Positions 1-14,319 are shown, counted from the stretch's first letter. The stretch: DNA of 64,000 bases from RHKX01 sp963839535 (GCA_963839535.1 CAWIVF010000013.1:248001-312000); one strand, 5' to 3'. A program made the numbers and translations. The notes: generated from the sequence alone by a model not told the origin.

Positions 1-711
<711 letters not shown>

Positions 712-862
712 GAGTTCGATTTCGCCAAGCCAAGCGGTCTTCCTGCGAACGAGACACCTCCGGGGAAATGCTCCGCTTCGCGTCCGCTTCCCCGGGAGGG
801 GGCCCCACCGTGGCGGGAGATCCTGGCGTTGGAGGGCGGTGGCTCTAGCCGGAGGTATTGTC

Positions 863-2029
863 ATGCTTCTGGCGAAAGGCCCGGAAGCCGTGGACTTCTT
901 CGACGACGACGACGCAGAGCAGCCGCCCCGGAGACGGGACAGGCCTGCACCCGCCGGCGGACCGCCGGGCGCCGGTCATCCCCCCACGCGCCAGCAGGTC
1001 CGCGCTCGCCAGGCCGCCCTCGCGATCGGCGCGATCGTGATGCTGATCCTGATCGTGATCGCCTTCCGCGGCTGCCTCGACGCCCGCAAGGACCGCTCGT
1101 TCCAGAACTACGTCAACGACCTGAGCTCGATCACCTCCGAGACCGACCAGCTGAGCCAGCAGTTCTTCGGCCGCCTCACCGGCGAGAGCGGCAGCCAGCT
1201 CGACGGCCTCGACTTCGAGTCGGAGGTCCGCACCGACCTCGGCACCTCGCAGGGGCTGATGGACCGCGCCGCCGCCTCGACGCCCCCGGCGAGGTCGAGG
1301 AGGCGCAGGGCCTGATCGAGATCTCCTTCGAGCTCCGCCACGACGCCCTCGAGGGCGTCTCGTCCCAGCTGAGCAAGCTCAGCGGCAGCGAGGCGAAGGA
1401 CGCATCCGACGTGATCTACACGCAGATGAAGGTCCTCTCGGCCAGCGACATCCTCTACGCCCGCGCCCGCGACCAGATCGAGCAGGCGCTCGAGGACCAG
1501 GAGGTCGTGGTCGAGGACGGCGTCCCCGACAGCCAGTTCCTCCCGGACCCCGACCAAGGACTTCGACTTCCTCAACCCCGACGACGTGGCGGCGGCCTTC
1601 TCCAGCGTCGCGACCAGCACCGGCGGGGACGCGCTCGCCGGCGCTGCGGGGGCGAACTGCGACCCCGGCGACAACGGGGTGCACGGGATGGCGATCGTCT
1701 CCACGATCGGCCTGCCCTCGGGCGTCGCGCTCGACCCGAACACGACCGTGGCGGCAACGGGCGACACCGAGATCCAGGTCGACGTCCAGAACGGCGGCGA
1801 CAGCGAGGAGACCGACATCGAGGTCTCCGTCAGCGGCGACGGGATCGAGGGCAGCGAGACGATCGACTCGATCGCCTCCCAGGAGGTCCAGTCGATTCCG
1901 ATCAAGCTGACCCCCGCGCCGAAGTCAGGCGAGACGGTCAGCCTCGACGTCGAGGTCGCGACGGTCTGCGGCGAGAAGATCGCCGACAACAACAAGGCCA
2001 CCTGTACTAGCCCGGTGCACCGCTTCTAG
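863..2029 (+). CDS. Single-pass membrane protein of unknown function, frame broken twice
   Basis: An acidic, proline-rich cytoplasmic N-terminus is followed by one membrane helix (AIGAIVMLILIVIAF) and an extracytoplasmic region. The C-terminal 140 residues look like a beta-sandwich (…DTEIQVDVQNGGDSEETDIE…, CARDB/DUF11-like), which is inference. ATG 863 has GGAGG at 851-855 with a 7-base gap. The frame changes near 1280 (one base missing around gcctcgacgcc) and near 1553 (one extra C in gaccaagg). Each side of each break continues the same composition, so I treat it as one gene with indels. Upstream is the divergent kinase; downstream is the DUF4446 gene. Confidence 0.6.
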
Positions 2030-2063
2030 GTCTCGCCGGACTAACGCCGAAGGTATTCCGCGC

Positions 2064-2570
2064 GTGGAAGCCTTCGACTCCGACGTCGGGATCGTTGCGC
2101 TGGCGGCGGCCGGGACGGCTCTGCTGGCGCTGCTGCTCTGCCTGTTCCTGGCGATCCGGCTGCGCCGGGTCCGCAACGACCAGCGCCTCGTCCTCGGCGA
2201 GGGCCGGACCGACCTGGTCGAGCACGCCGCGGCCCTGGCCCGCGAGGTCGAGGCGATGCAGCACGCCCTCACCGGGGAGAGCGAGCGGCTGACTCGCCGC
2301 CTCGAGGAGGCCGAGACCCGGCTCGCCGGGACGATCTCCAAGACCTCGGTGATCCGCTACGACGCCTTCAACGAGACGAGCGGGAGGCAGTCCAGCACCG
2401 TCGCTCTGCTCGACGACCACGACACCGGCGTGCTCGTCACCGCGATCCTGCAGCGCGAGCAGGCGCGGGTCTACGCCAAGCCCGTCGTCGCCGGCGAGTC
2501 GCCGCTCGACCTCTCGCCGGAGGAGCTCGAGGCGATGGAGCTCGCGCGGCGCGGTCCCGCCGAGCAGTGA
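2064..2570 (+). CDS. DUF4446 family membrane protein
   Basis: 168 residues. One N-terminal membrane helix (residues about 8-30) is followed by a predicted coiled coil (LVEHAAALAREVEAM…) and the family's C-terminal block with SVIRYDAFNE and DDHDTGVLVTAI. GTG start at 2064. DUF4446 proteins are commonly encoded near the origin beside chromosome-partition genes, which fits here; their function is unknown. The stop overlaps the GTG start of pheA by four bases (GTGA), so the two are probably translationally coupled. Confidence 0.85.
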   Translation: MEAFDSDVGIVALAAAGTALLALLLCLFLAIRLRRVRNDQRLVLGEGRTDLVEHAAALAREVEAMQHALTGESERLTRRLEEAETRLAGTISKTSVIRYDAFNETSGRQSSTVALLDDHDTGVLVTAILQREQARVYAKPVVAGESPLDLSPEELEAMELARRGPAEQ

Positions 2571-3487
2571 AGGTCGCCTACCTCGGCCCGACCGGGACGT
2601 TCTCCGAGGAGGCGCTGCTGGCCGCCGCCCGCGACCGGCCGCTCGACCTCGATCCCCGCGGCACCATCCACGCCGCGATCGAGGCGGTGGAGAGCGGCGA
2701 GGCCGAGCGCGGCTTCGTCCCCTTCGAGAACTCGATCGAGGGAACCGTCCGCCCCACCCTCGACGCGCTTGCGTTCGACACCGATCGCGTTCGCATCGTC
2801 GGCGAGCACGACCACCGCATCCGCCAGACGCTGATCGCGCGGGAGGGGACCGCGATCGAGGACGTCGAGGTGGTGATCTCCCATCCGCAGGCCAGCTCGC
2901 AGTGCGCGCGCTTCCTCCGCGACTCGCTCCCGAACGCCGAGGTGCGGACGGTGAGCAGCACCTCCGACGCGGTCCGCCAGGTCGCCGAGACCGAGGCGCC
3001 CTGGGCGGCGCTCGGGTCGACCGCGGCGGCGAGGGCCTACGGCTGCGTGGTCCTCGAGGCCGGCGTCGAGGACGAGGCCGACAACGTCACCCGCTTCGCC
3101 TGGCTCGCGCCCGCCGGCGTCGAGCTGCCGCCCGAGGACCCCGCGGCCACCTGGCGCACGACGCTCGTCTTCTACGAGCTCGGCGACGACCGGCCCGGGG
3201 CGCTGACCGATGCCCTCGCCGAGCTCTCGGACCGCGGGATCAACATGACGCGGATCGAATCCCGCCCGCGCCGCAGCGGGCTCGGCCGCTACCTGTTCTT
3301 CATCGACCTCGACGGCCGCACCGGCGACGAGACGATCGACGCCGGCATCGACGCCCTGGCGGAGAAGGCCGAGACGGTGAGGATCCTCGGCAGCTACCAG
3401 GTGGGCGGCCCTCCCCGCTGCCCGAGGAGTCCCGTCGCGTCCGGTCTCCCCGAGGGGACCCGACCGGGCGGGATCCCTCGGAGTTAG
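2567..3487 (+). CDS. pheA: Prephenate dehydratase
   Basis: 306 residues; converts prephenate to phenylpyruvate in phenylalanine synthesis. The periplasmic-binding-like catalytic domain starts at VAYLGPTGTFSEEAL and includes PFENSIEGTV. The C-terminal ACT domain (LTDALAELSDRGINMTRIES) contains the ESRP motif of Phe-binding regulatory domains, so feedback inhibition by phenylalanine is expected. GTG start overlaps the DUF4446 stop. The last 25 residues after the ACT domain (GGPPRCPRSPV…) are low-complexity and may be an uninformative tail. No chorismate mutase domain is present. Confidence 0.93.
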   Translation: MKVAYLGPTGTFSEEALLAAARDRPLDLDPRGTIHAAIEAVESGEAERGFVPFENSIEGTVRPTLDALAFDTDRVRIVGEHDHRIRQTLIAREGTAIEDVEVVISHPQASSQCARFLRDSLPNAEVRTVSSTSDAVRQVAETEAPWAALGSTAAARAYGCVVLEAGVEDEADNVTRFAWLAPAGVELPPEDPAATWRTTLVFYELGDDRPGALTDALAELSDRGINMTRIESRPRRSGLGRYLFFIDLDGRTGDETIDAGIDALAEKAETVRILGSYQVGGPPRCPRSPVASGLPEGTRPGGIPRS

Positions 3488-3519
3488 CTACGGCGGTCGC
3501 GTGGCTAAGCTTCCGCGGA

Positions 3520-4119
3520 ATGGACGCGCTTGCCGAGCCGGCCCCCGGGGACCGGGTGCGGGAGGGCCCGGCGGGTGACGGGATGCGCGCTACGCCCGCG
3601 GGGGCATCGATCGGCGGTCGGGTCCTCGTCCTCAACGCGACGTACGAGCCGATTCACGTCTGCACCGTCCGCCGCGCCGCCGTCCTGCTGCTGAAGGCGA
3701 AGGCCGAGCTGATCGAGCGCGGCGAGCGCGCCGTCCGCTCCGAGCGCCTCCAGCTCGACCGGCCGGTGGTGATCCGCCTCGTCACCTACGTGCGGATCCC
3801 GCGCGACGTGCACCGGCGCAAGATCACCCGCAAGGCGGTCCTCGCCCGCGACGCCTGGACCTGCCAGTACTGCGGCAGCGAGCGGACCGGCCTGACGGTC
3901 GACCACGTGATCCCGCGCAGCCGCGGCGGCGAGTCGGTCTGGGAGAACATCGTCGCCTCCTGCGCCCCGTGCAACCGCCGCAAGGGAAACCGCCTCCCAA
4001 GAGAGATCGAGATGCACCCACGCAACGCCCCAAAGCCCCCCGGCCCAAACGTCTTCATCCGAGTAGCGGCCCCAAGAATCCCCCAATCGTGGGAGCCCTA
4101 CTTGGCCATGGCCGCCTAG
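3520..4119 (+). CDS. HNH endonuclease family protein
   Basis: 199 residues from ATG 3520. A family-typical N-terminal block (RVLVLNATYEPIHVCTVRRA) precedes a zinc-binding HNH domain: CQYCG, VDHVIPRSRGG and CAPCNRRKG, giving two CxxC pairs and the catalytic DH. This group of short HNH proteins is widespread in Actinobacteria as a housekeeping nuclease of unknown role. An alternative start is the internal ATG 22 codons later, closer to the conserved region. It is convergent with gyrA; the hairpin at 4290 lies between them. Confidence 0.85.
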   Translation: MDALAEPAPGDRVREGPAGDGMRATPAGASIGGRVLVLNATYEPIHVCTVRRAAVLLLKAKAELIERGERAVRSERLQLDRPVVIRLVTYVRIPRDVHRRKITRKAVLARDAWTCQYCGSERTGLTVDHVIPRSRGGESVWENIVASCAPCNRRKGNRLPREIEMHPRNAPKPPGPNVFIRVAAPRIPQSWEPYLAMAA

Positions 4120-4289
4120 ACTCCCCTCCCCCACCCTCTTTCCCAAGCAACAGCTCGGCCTCGCGCTGCCCCGCCCACGAAGGCCGGGGGTGGCAGGGGT
4201 GGAGGGGTGCTCAAGTGAGCTCTGCGAACCGCCCCGCAACCCCTGCCGCCCCCGGCCTCCAACTTCCGAGCCGACCCAGAACGACGAAG

Positions 4290-4308
4290 GGCCGCCCCGA
4301 AGGCGGCC
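4290..4308. terminator. GC-rich hairpin between HNH gene and gyrA region
   Basis: Perfect 7-bp stem GGCCGCC/GGCGGCC with a 5-base loop (4297-4301). There is no long T tract on either side, so it is only a candidate bidirectional terminator. It lies downstream of the HNH gene (plus) and of the small element at 4428-4492 (minus). Confidence 0.45.
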
Positions 4309-4427
4309 TCTCACAGGTGCGGTACTGAGACGAAAAAGCGATGTAGTCGATCAGGCGGGACGTCTCCCGATCTCGCTCACTCGCCGGTGCCCGGGTTTGG
4401 ATTCGCCGGGCGGCGCACACGTGCCGC

Positions 4428-4472
4428 CTAGCGGCCCGTCACCTCCAGCGTCCCGAAAAACATGTCACTCAA
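4428..4472 (-). CDS. Possible 14-codon gene with an extended Shine-Dalgarno
   Basis: TTG at 4472 opens the peptide MSDMFFGTLEVTGR and stops at TAG 4428. Directly upstream at 4477-4492 the minus strand reads AGAAAGGAGGTGGTCC, complementary to the actinobacterial 16S 3' tail over 16 bases if one G-U pair is allowed. TTG follows GGAGGT by 9 bases; the in-frame ATG at 4463 is an alternative start. It lies 77 bp after gyrA, beyond gyrA's own terminator. I do not recognise the peptide. It could be a leader peptide or ribosome-binding element for a structured RNA (4320-4430). Confidence 0.35.
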   Translation of the reverse strand: MSDMFFGTLEVTGR

Positions 4473-4476
4473 TGTA

Positions 4477-4492
4477 GGACCACCTCCTTTCT
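4477..4492 (-). promoter_or_regulatory. Full-length anti-Shine-Dalgarno complement
   Basis: Minus-strand AGAAAGGAGGTGGTCC pairs with the conserved 16S end GGAUCACCUCCUUUCU along its whole length with one wobble. Ordinary ribosome-binding sites in this window match only 4-7 bases. It decides the TTG 4472 start call. Confidence 0.6.
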
Positions 4493-4511
4493 CTGGTCCG
4501 AGCATTCAAGC

Positions 4512-4536
4512 AAACCGGCGAGTCGTCCCCGCCGGT
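4512..4536 (-). terminator. gyrA rho-independent terminator candidate
   Basis: On the minus strand ACCGGCG and CGCCGGT form a perfect 7-bp stem around a 9-base loop (4521-4529), followed by TTTGCTT. It starts 13 bases past the gyrA stop. Confidence 0.55.
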
Positions 4537-4549
4537 CTGCCGGAGCCCG

Positions 4550-7222
<2,673 letters not shown>

Positions 7223-7273
7223 CAGACCCTCATTTCAGTGGTTGGGATGCGGGCGCCGGTGACTCGATGCCGC

Positions 7274-9706
<2,433 letters not shown>

Positions 9707-9928
9707 TCGTTCCTTCCCATCAGGGGGTTCCATGATCCCGTGCCCGGCGGCGGCAGAAGGCCGCGTAATTCCCGCAGAGCGTGGGCCGGCGATGCTTGGC
9801 CAGCCCGAAGCGGGATTGCGCCGGTCGGTTGACATAAGGATACCAGGCGGCCCGGTCGGCCCCTCCCCGCCCTGGGTCACAAAAGCCCTGCAAATCGCGA
9901 CTATTCAGGAACGCGAGATGCGCGGGTT

Positions 9929-10237
9929 TCAGCGGTGCCGGGCGAGGTCGGCCGTGAACCGCAGTCCGAGCACCCGTTCGGCCCCGACGATGGCGTCGAT
10001 TCGCTCGCGCAGCAGGTCCCCCATCAGCTCCAGCTCCTGCGCCCACGGGCCGCTCTCGCAGGCGATCGTGACCACTCCCCCGCGCTCGCTCACGGGCTCG
10101 GAGCGGGCCGCGATCGCCTCGCCGCAGGCCTCCGGCCAGGCCGCCTGGACCTCGGCGAGGAGGGTCAGCGGAGCATGCTCGGCGACGAGCTTCGAGAAGG
10201 CCCCGCCGAGCTTGCGAGGAGCGCGCCGGTCGCTCAT
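9929..10237 (-). CDS. dciA: DciA-family (DUF721) helicase loader/regulator
   Basis: 102 residues. The DUF721 core is visible: LLAEVQAAWPEACGEAIAARSEPV, then GGVVTIACESGPWAQELELM, a KH-like fold. DciA proteins assist DnaB helicase loading in bacteria lacking DnaC/DnaI, and in Actinobacteria sit next to recF as here. ATG 10237 overlaps the recF stop by four bases (ATGA). The gap to gyrB (9707-9928, 222 bases) contains no gene; on its minus strand TGGTATCCT resembles an extended -10. Confidence 0.88.
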   Translation of the reverse strand: MSDRRAPRKLGGAFSKLVAEHAPLTLLAEVQAAWPEACGEAIAARSEPVSERGGVVTIACESGPWAQELELMGDLLRERIDAIVGAERVLGLRFTADLARHR

Positions 10238-11334
10238 CCGATCGCCTCCCCCGCGCTCGCGGCGCCCGCCGAGATCGCCAGCTCGGTCGCGCCCGTCGCC
10301 GGCACGTGGCCGAGCTCGGTCGCGGTGATCACGGCCTGCCCGTCGCTCTCGAGCAGGCCGACGAGGCGGCCCCGGCGCTCGGGGTCGAGCTCGCTCATCA
10401 CGTCGTCGAGGAGCATCAGCGGCAGCCGGCGACGGGCGGCTCGCAGCGCCTCCCGCTCGGCGAAGAGCAACGCCAGCAGGCCGATCCGCTGCTGTCCCTG
10501 GGAGCCGTAGCGGCGCAGCGAGCGCCCGCCGAAGGACAGCTCGACCTCGTCGCGGTGCGGGCCGTAGCCGGTGAAGCCGCGGGCGACGTCCCCCTCGCGG
10601 CGCTCGGCCAGCTCGGCGGCGATCCCGTCGGCGTCGAGCGTCCCGGTGCGCGGGCGGTACTCGATCGTCGCGCCGCCCTCGAGCCCGAGCTCGGCCGCGG
10701 CGAGGGCGAACGGCTCGACCAGCTCGGCCGCGGCCTCGGCGCGCGACTCGACGAGCGGCGCCGCGCGCTCGGCCAGCTCCCGGTCCCAGGCGTCGAGGGT
10801 GCCGGGGTCCCCCCCACGCCGCACCCGCGTCAGCAGGTTGTTGCGCTGCGCGAGCGCCCGCGAGTACGTCCGCCGCGCGTCGGCGCGGGCCGGCCGCAGC
10901 GCCCCCGAGAGCCGGTCGAGGTGGGCGCGCCGCGGGCTCGGCGGGCCCTTGACCAGGGCGAGGCGGTCCGGCATGAACACGCTCAGCGCCGGCCGGCGGC
11001 GATCGTCCTCGGGCCGCGCCGGCGAGCCGTCGACGATCCGCCGGCGCGACTCGCCGCTCGAGATCGAGGCGAGCATCCGCATCGGCTCGGCCGGCTCGCT
11101 CGGATCGGCCTCGAGCGCCGCCTCGACGCGGGCGAGGTCGGCCCCGAACGCGATCGCCTCCCGCTCGCGACGGGTCCGGCAGGAGCGTCCGGTGAGGGCG
11201 AAGAAGAGCGCCTCGAGGACGTTGGTCTTGCCGGCGCCGTTGGGCCCGTGGAGCACGGTGAGCCCCGGCCCCAGGTCGATCGGCGCGTCCGCGAGGTTCC
11301 GGAACGACAGCGGCTCGATCCGGGTCACCTTCAT
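10234..11334 (-). CDS. recF: DNA replication and repair protein RecF
   Basis: 366 residues. SMC/ABC-like ATPase that helps load RecA on gapped DNA with RecO and RecR. Walker A GPNGAGKTNVLEAL near residue 30, signature region GSQGQQRIGLLALLFAE, and Walker B/D-loop LMLLDDVMSELDPERR. Start ATG 11334 precedes the family N-terminus VTRIEPLSFRNL. It follows dnaN by 22 bases and overlaps dciA, giving the order dnaN-recF-dciA-gyrB-gyrA. Confidence 0.96.
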   Translation of the reverse strand: MKVTRIEPLSFRNLADAPIDLGPGLTVLHGPNGAGKTNVLEALFFALTGRSCRTRREREAIAFGADLARVEAALEADPSEPAEPMRMLASISSGESRRRIVDGSPARPEDDRRRPALSVFMPDRLALVKGPPSPRRAHLDRLSGALRPARADARRTYSRALAQRNNLLTRVRRGGDPGTLDAWDRELAERAAPLVESRAEAAAELVEPFALAAAELGLEGGATIEYRPRTGTLDADGIAAELAERREGDVARGFTGYGPHRDEVELSFGGRSLRRYGSQGQQRIGLLALLFAEREALRAARRRLPLMLLDDVMSELDPERRGRLVGLLESDGQAVITATELGHVPATGATELAISAGAASAGEAIG

Positions 11335-11356
11335 GTCGACGGGCGCCCCGCGGCGC

Positions 11357-12463
11357 TCAGACGGTCAGGCGGATCGGCATCACGAGGTAGCTGAACTCCT
11401 CCGAGCCGGCGGGCTGAAGGAGTCCCGGGCGCAACGGCGAAGTGAGTCGAAGCACCACCTCCTCGGTCTCGACCGACTCGATCCCCTCGATGAAGAACTG
11501 GGGATTGAAGGCGATCTCCATCGCCTCGCCCTCGAACGCGCACGGCATCGACTCGCTCGCGTCGCCGATCTCCGGCGTCTCCGCGGCAACGGTCAGCTCC
11601 CCCTCCGCGAACGCGAGCCGCAGCGGCGCGTTGCGCTGCGCGAGGTAGCGGATGCGACGGGTGACGTCGAGCAGCTCGGCGCGCGGCAGGCGGACGTCGT
11701 GATCGAACGCGTCCGGGAGCAGCTGCCGGTAGTTCGGGAACTGCCCCTCGATCAGGCGCGAGGACAGGGTCACGCCGCCGGCGCGGAAGAGGATCTGGTT
11801 GCCGGGCAGAGCTATGTCAACCTCCTCCACCCCGTTCGCCGTCACGATCCGGGCCAGCTCGCGCATCGCCCGCGCCGGGACGTTCGCCTCGAGCGGGCTC
11901 GGGGCGCCGCCCTCGAGCTCGGTCCGCTTGACGCTGAGCCGGTAGGAGTCGGTGGCGACCATCGTCAGGGTCGAGCCCTCGACGTTGACCATGATCCCGG
12001 TCAGGATCGGCCGCACCTCGTCCCGCGACGCCGCTCGCGCCACCCGGTCGACCGTCTCCGCCAGCGCGCCGGCCGGCATCTTCGTCGACTCCTCGCCGAG
12101 CTCGGGCAGGCGGGGGAAGTCCTCGGGATCGAGCAGGCGCAGGTGGAAGCGCGCGGTGCCGGCGGTGATCTCGACGTCGTTCTGCTCGCGGCGCTCGGCG
12201 ATCACGACGGTGCCCTGGGGCAGGGCCCGGGCGACGTCGGCGAGCAGGCGGCCGGGCAGCAGGATGCGGCCCTCGCCCTCGACCTTGGCGTCGAGCTCGA
12301 CGGTGATGGCGAGCTCGCTGTCGGTCGCCCGCGCGAACGCCTTGCCGCCCTCGGCGACGAGCATGATCCCTCCGAGCGACGGCAGGGTGGTGCGCGTCGA
12401 CAGTGCCCGGGCGGCGGTCTGGAGGCCGTCGAGCAGCGGATCGCGTTCGGCTGTCAGTTGCAT
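11357..12463 (-). CDS. dnaN: DNA polymerase III beta sliding clamp
   Basis: 368 residues, normal length. Three-domain clamp fold: N-terminus MQLTAERDPLLDGLQTAAR, GGIMLVAEGG, central ATDSYRLSVKR, and the C-terminal YLVMPIRL that forms part of the clamp-binding pocket. Encircles DNA and tethers polymerase III and partner proteins. ATG 12463 has AGAGGA about 7 bases upstream. The 137-base gap to dnaA is a candidate origin region. Confidence 0.97.
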   Translation of the reverse strand: MQLTAERDPLLDGLQTAARALSTRTTLPSLGGIMLVAEGGKAFARATDSELAITVELDAKVEGEGRILLPGRLLADVARALPQGTVVIAERREQNDVEITAGTARFHLRLLDPEDFPRLPELGEESTKMPAGALAETVDRVARAASRDEVRPILTGIMVNVEGSTLTMVATDSYRLSVKRTELEGGAPSPLEANVPARAMRELARIVTANGVEEVDIALPGNQILFRAGGVTLSSRLIEGQFPNYRQLLPDAFDHDVRLPRAELLDVTRRIRYLAQRNAPLRLAFAEGELTVAAETPEIGDASESMPCAFEGEAMEIAFNPQFFIEGIESVETEEVVLRLTSPLRPGLLQPAGSEEFSYLVMPIRLTV

Positions 12464-12600
12464 CTGGATCCTCTTCTGATCGTCTGAGTTGATGTTGTGA
12501 TGGTGGAAACCCTTTCAGAACCGCCGGATTGCGCTCCGGGAGCGGGGTGGGCGGGTGTTGGCGCGGGTGTTGGCAACGGGACGGAGTGTGGACGACGGAG
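12464..12600. other. dnaA-dnaN intergenic region, candidate oriC (weak)
   Basis: 137 bases. One 8/9 match to a DnaA box lies at 12587-12595 (minus TCGTCCACA against TTGTCCACA), and a CCAACACCCG motif occurs twice nearby (minus strand, about 12550-12580). There is no run of consensus boxes and no clear AT-rich unwinding element, so this is a positional call supported mainly by conserved gene order. Confidence 0.35.
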
Positions 12601-14100
12601 CTAGGCGCCGGCCTCCTGGGTCCCGAGGTTGAGGCGTTCGTGGACTCGCTCGAGTGCACGGTGGAAATCGGATCCGGGCTCGAGGCCCTTCTCGACCGCG
12701 CGGATCGAGTGCAGCACGGTGGAGTGGTCGCGGCCGAAGCCGCGGGCGATCTCGGCGAGGGAGAGGTCGGTGTGCTTGCGGGCCAGGTACATCCCGAGCT
12801 GGCGGGCGTGGACGGCGGGGGCGGTGCGGCGCTTGGAGCGCATGTCGGCGGGGGCGACGTGGAGGACGTCGCAGACGGCGCGCTGGATCCGCTCGAGCTG
12901 CTCGTCGGCGGGGGGTGCCGGCGGGCCGGCGGGGGAGGCGGACCCTCCGGGCTGGCCGCCGCCGAGCACGCGGCGGACGAGCTCCTGGGTCGGGGCCTCG
13001 CCGACGAGGGACGCGAAGGCGGTGACGCGGGTCAGCGCGCCCTCGAGCCGGCGCAGGTTCTCCGGCGTCGCGATCGCGATCTGGCGCAGCACGTCGAGGT
13101 CCGGCATCGGCAGGGCGTGCTCGGAGGCGAGGCGCTTGAGCAGGGCGATCCTGGTCGCGAGGTCGGGCCCCTGGACCTCGACGGTCAGTCCCCAGGCGAA
13201 ACGGTCGCGAATCCGCTCCGTGAGCCGTTCCATGGCCTCCGGCGGGCGGTCGCTCGAGAGCACGATCTGGCTCCCGGCCGCGTAGAGCTCGTTGAAGGTG
13301 TGGAAGAACTCGTCCTCGGTCCGCGGCTTGCCCTCGAGGAACTGGACGTCGTCGATCAGCAGCGCGCCGACGCCGCGGTAGCGCTGCTTGAAGCGGTCGT
13401 GGCTGCGGCCGTCGTTGCCGCGCAGGGAGGCGACGAACTCGGAGGTGAAGCGCTCGGCCGTCGTGTAGACGACGCTCAGCTCGGGGCGCTGGCGGCGCAG
13501 GTAGTTGGCGATCGAGACGAGCAGGTGCGTCTTGCCGAGGCCGGGCGCGCCGTAGAGGAAGAGCGGGTTGTAGGACTCGCCGGGGGACTCGGCGACGGCG
13601 AGGGCGGCGGAGTGGGCGAAGCGGTTGCCGGAGCCGATCACGAAGCGGTCGAAGTCGAGGTCGTCGATCAGGCCGGCGGGGATCTGGTCGTGGGCGGGGG
13701 GGTCGCCGGGCTTGACGGCGTCGGCCGGGGCGTCGGTGAAGGCGATCTCGGTGAACTCGGGGGCGCGGCGCTGCAGGGCGGCGGTCGCGGCGCTCCCGTA
13801 GCGGCGCCCGAACCAGTCGCGGATCCGCTCCGGCCCCGATACATAGAGGCGGCTGCCCTGGACCCCGACCGCGTGCAGCGGCTCGAGCCAGTTCTGGTAC
13901 GCCGACGGGTGCAGGGTCCCGCGCAGGTCCTCGCGGACGCCGCTCCAGATCGCGTTCAGGTCTTTGTGAGGTGTCTCGGGCAAGTGGGCACTGCGAGCCA
14001 GCGCCCCGAGCGGGTGCCCGGAGCGTGCTCCCGGGCGATCATAGGACCGGGCTCCGGGAGCTTTTGCACGCTCCGCTTGCGACTCCGCAAATCGCGCCAT
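12601..14100 (-). CDS. dnaA: Chromosomal replication initiator protein DnaA
   Basis: 499 residues. Domain I begins near DLNAIWSGVREDL; domain III AAA+ has Walker A YGAPGLGKTHLL and Walker B ALLIDDVQFLEGK; the domain IV helix-turn-helix includes the DnaA signature ARGFGRDHSTVLHSIRAV. ATG 14100 has GAGGG upstream and gives about 48 residues before domain I; a TTG at the residue preceding PETPHKD is an alternative. Gly/Pro-rich residues around 395-410 interrupt domains III and IV. Divergent from rpmH. Confidence 0.97.
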   Translation of the reverse strand: MARFAESQAERAKAPGARSYDRPGARSGHPLGALARSAHLPETPHKDLNAIWSGVREDLRGTLHPSAYQNWLEPLHAVGVQGSRLYVSGPERIRDWFGRRYGSAATAALQRRAPEFTEIAFTDAPADAVKPGDPPAHDQIPAGLIDDLDFDRFVIGSGNRFAHSAALAVAESPGESYNPLFLYGAPGLGKTHLLVSIANYLRRQRPELSVVYTTAERFTSEFVASLRGNDGRSHDRFKQRYRGVGALLIDDVQFLEGKPRTEDEFFHTFNELYAAGSQIVLSSDRPPEAMERLTERIRDRFAWGLTVEVQGPDLATRIALLKRLASEHALPMPDLDVLRQIAIATPENLRRLEGALTRVTAFASLVGEAPTQELVRRVLGGGQPGGSASPAGPPAPPADEQLERIQRAVCDVLHVAPADMRSKRRTAPAVHARQLGMYLARKHTDLSLAEIARGFGRDHSTVLHSIRAVEKGLEPGSDFHRALERVHERLNLGTQEAGA

Positions 14101-14120
14101 AAGCCCTCGCGCCGGTGCCC

Positions 14121-14128
14121 CTATACTG
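14121..14128. promoter_or_regulatory. Overlapping divergent -10 elements for dnaA and rpmH
   Basis: Plus-strand TATACT (14123-14128) is a 5/6 match to the -10 consensus, 48 bases before rpmH. On the other strand TATAGG (14121-14126) would serve dnaA with a short leader of about 15-20 bases. The -35 regions are poor. The entire divergent gap is only 76 bases. Confidence 0.4.
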
Positions 14129-14176
14129 CGCCGTCCCGCCTAGCCCCTCCCAGTTCGGGCGGCGAGAGTCACACCC

Positions 14177-14311
14177 ATGAAGCGAACCTGGCAGCCGAAG
14201 AAGAGGAAGCGCGCTCGCACGCACGGTTTCCGTGCGCGGATGCAGACGCGCCACGGCCGCGAGATCCTGCGCCGCCGCCGTCGCAAGGGCCGCAAGCGCC
14301 TCACGGTCTGA
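14177..14311 (+). CDS. rpmH: 50S ribosomal protein bL34
   Basis: 44 residues. MKRTWQPKKRKRARTHGF start and the basic GREILRRRRRKGRKRL end are the complete bL34 signature. First gene of the rpmH-rnpA-yidD-yidC-jag-rsmG run that diverges from dnaA. Confidence 0.97.
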   Translation: MKRTWQPKKRKRARTHGFRARMQTRHGREILRRRRRKGRKRLTV

Positions 14312-14319
14312 GTGTCCCG

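Larger units (their letters stand above)
4120..4549. other. Non-coding stretch between HNH gene and gyrA
   Basis: 430 bases without a conventional gene. It holds the hairpin at 4290-4308, the possible tiny gene at 4428-4472 and the gyrA terminator at 4512-4536. Minus-strand 4340-4430 also contains short inverted segments (CGGGAGACGTCCCG and GCCGCTAGGCGGC), so a structured RNA is possible. I recognise no known RNA family or tRNA. Confidence 0.5.

Noticed and set aside
1270..1560. Programmed frameshifting in the membrane protein at 863-2029
   Set aside because: No slippery heptamer or downstream structure is apparent, and similar breaks occur in many unrelated genes.
4211..4420. 69-codon minus-strand frame starting GTG 4420
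   Set aside because: It runs through the terminator-like hairpin at 4290 and has no ribosome-binding site at useful distance.
4477..4492. Plus-strand GGACCACCTCCTTTCT as the 3' end of a 16S rRNA gene
   Set aside because: It differs from the conserved tail at one base and nothing upstream matches 16S helix 45. It is better read on the minus strand as a ribosome-binding site.
12529..14310. Long plus-strand frame antisense to dnaA that reads into rnpA
   Set aside because: Only its last part is real (rnpA from GTG 14320). The rest mirrors dnaA codons.
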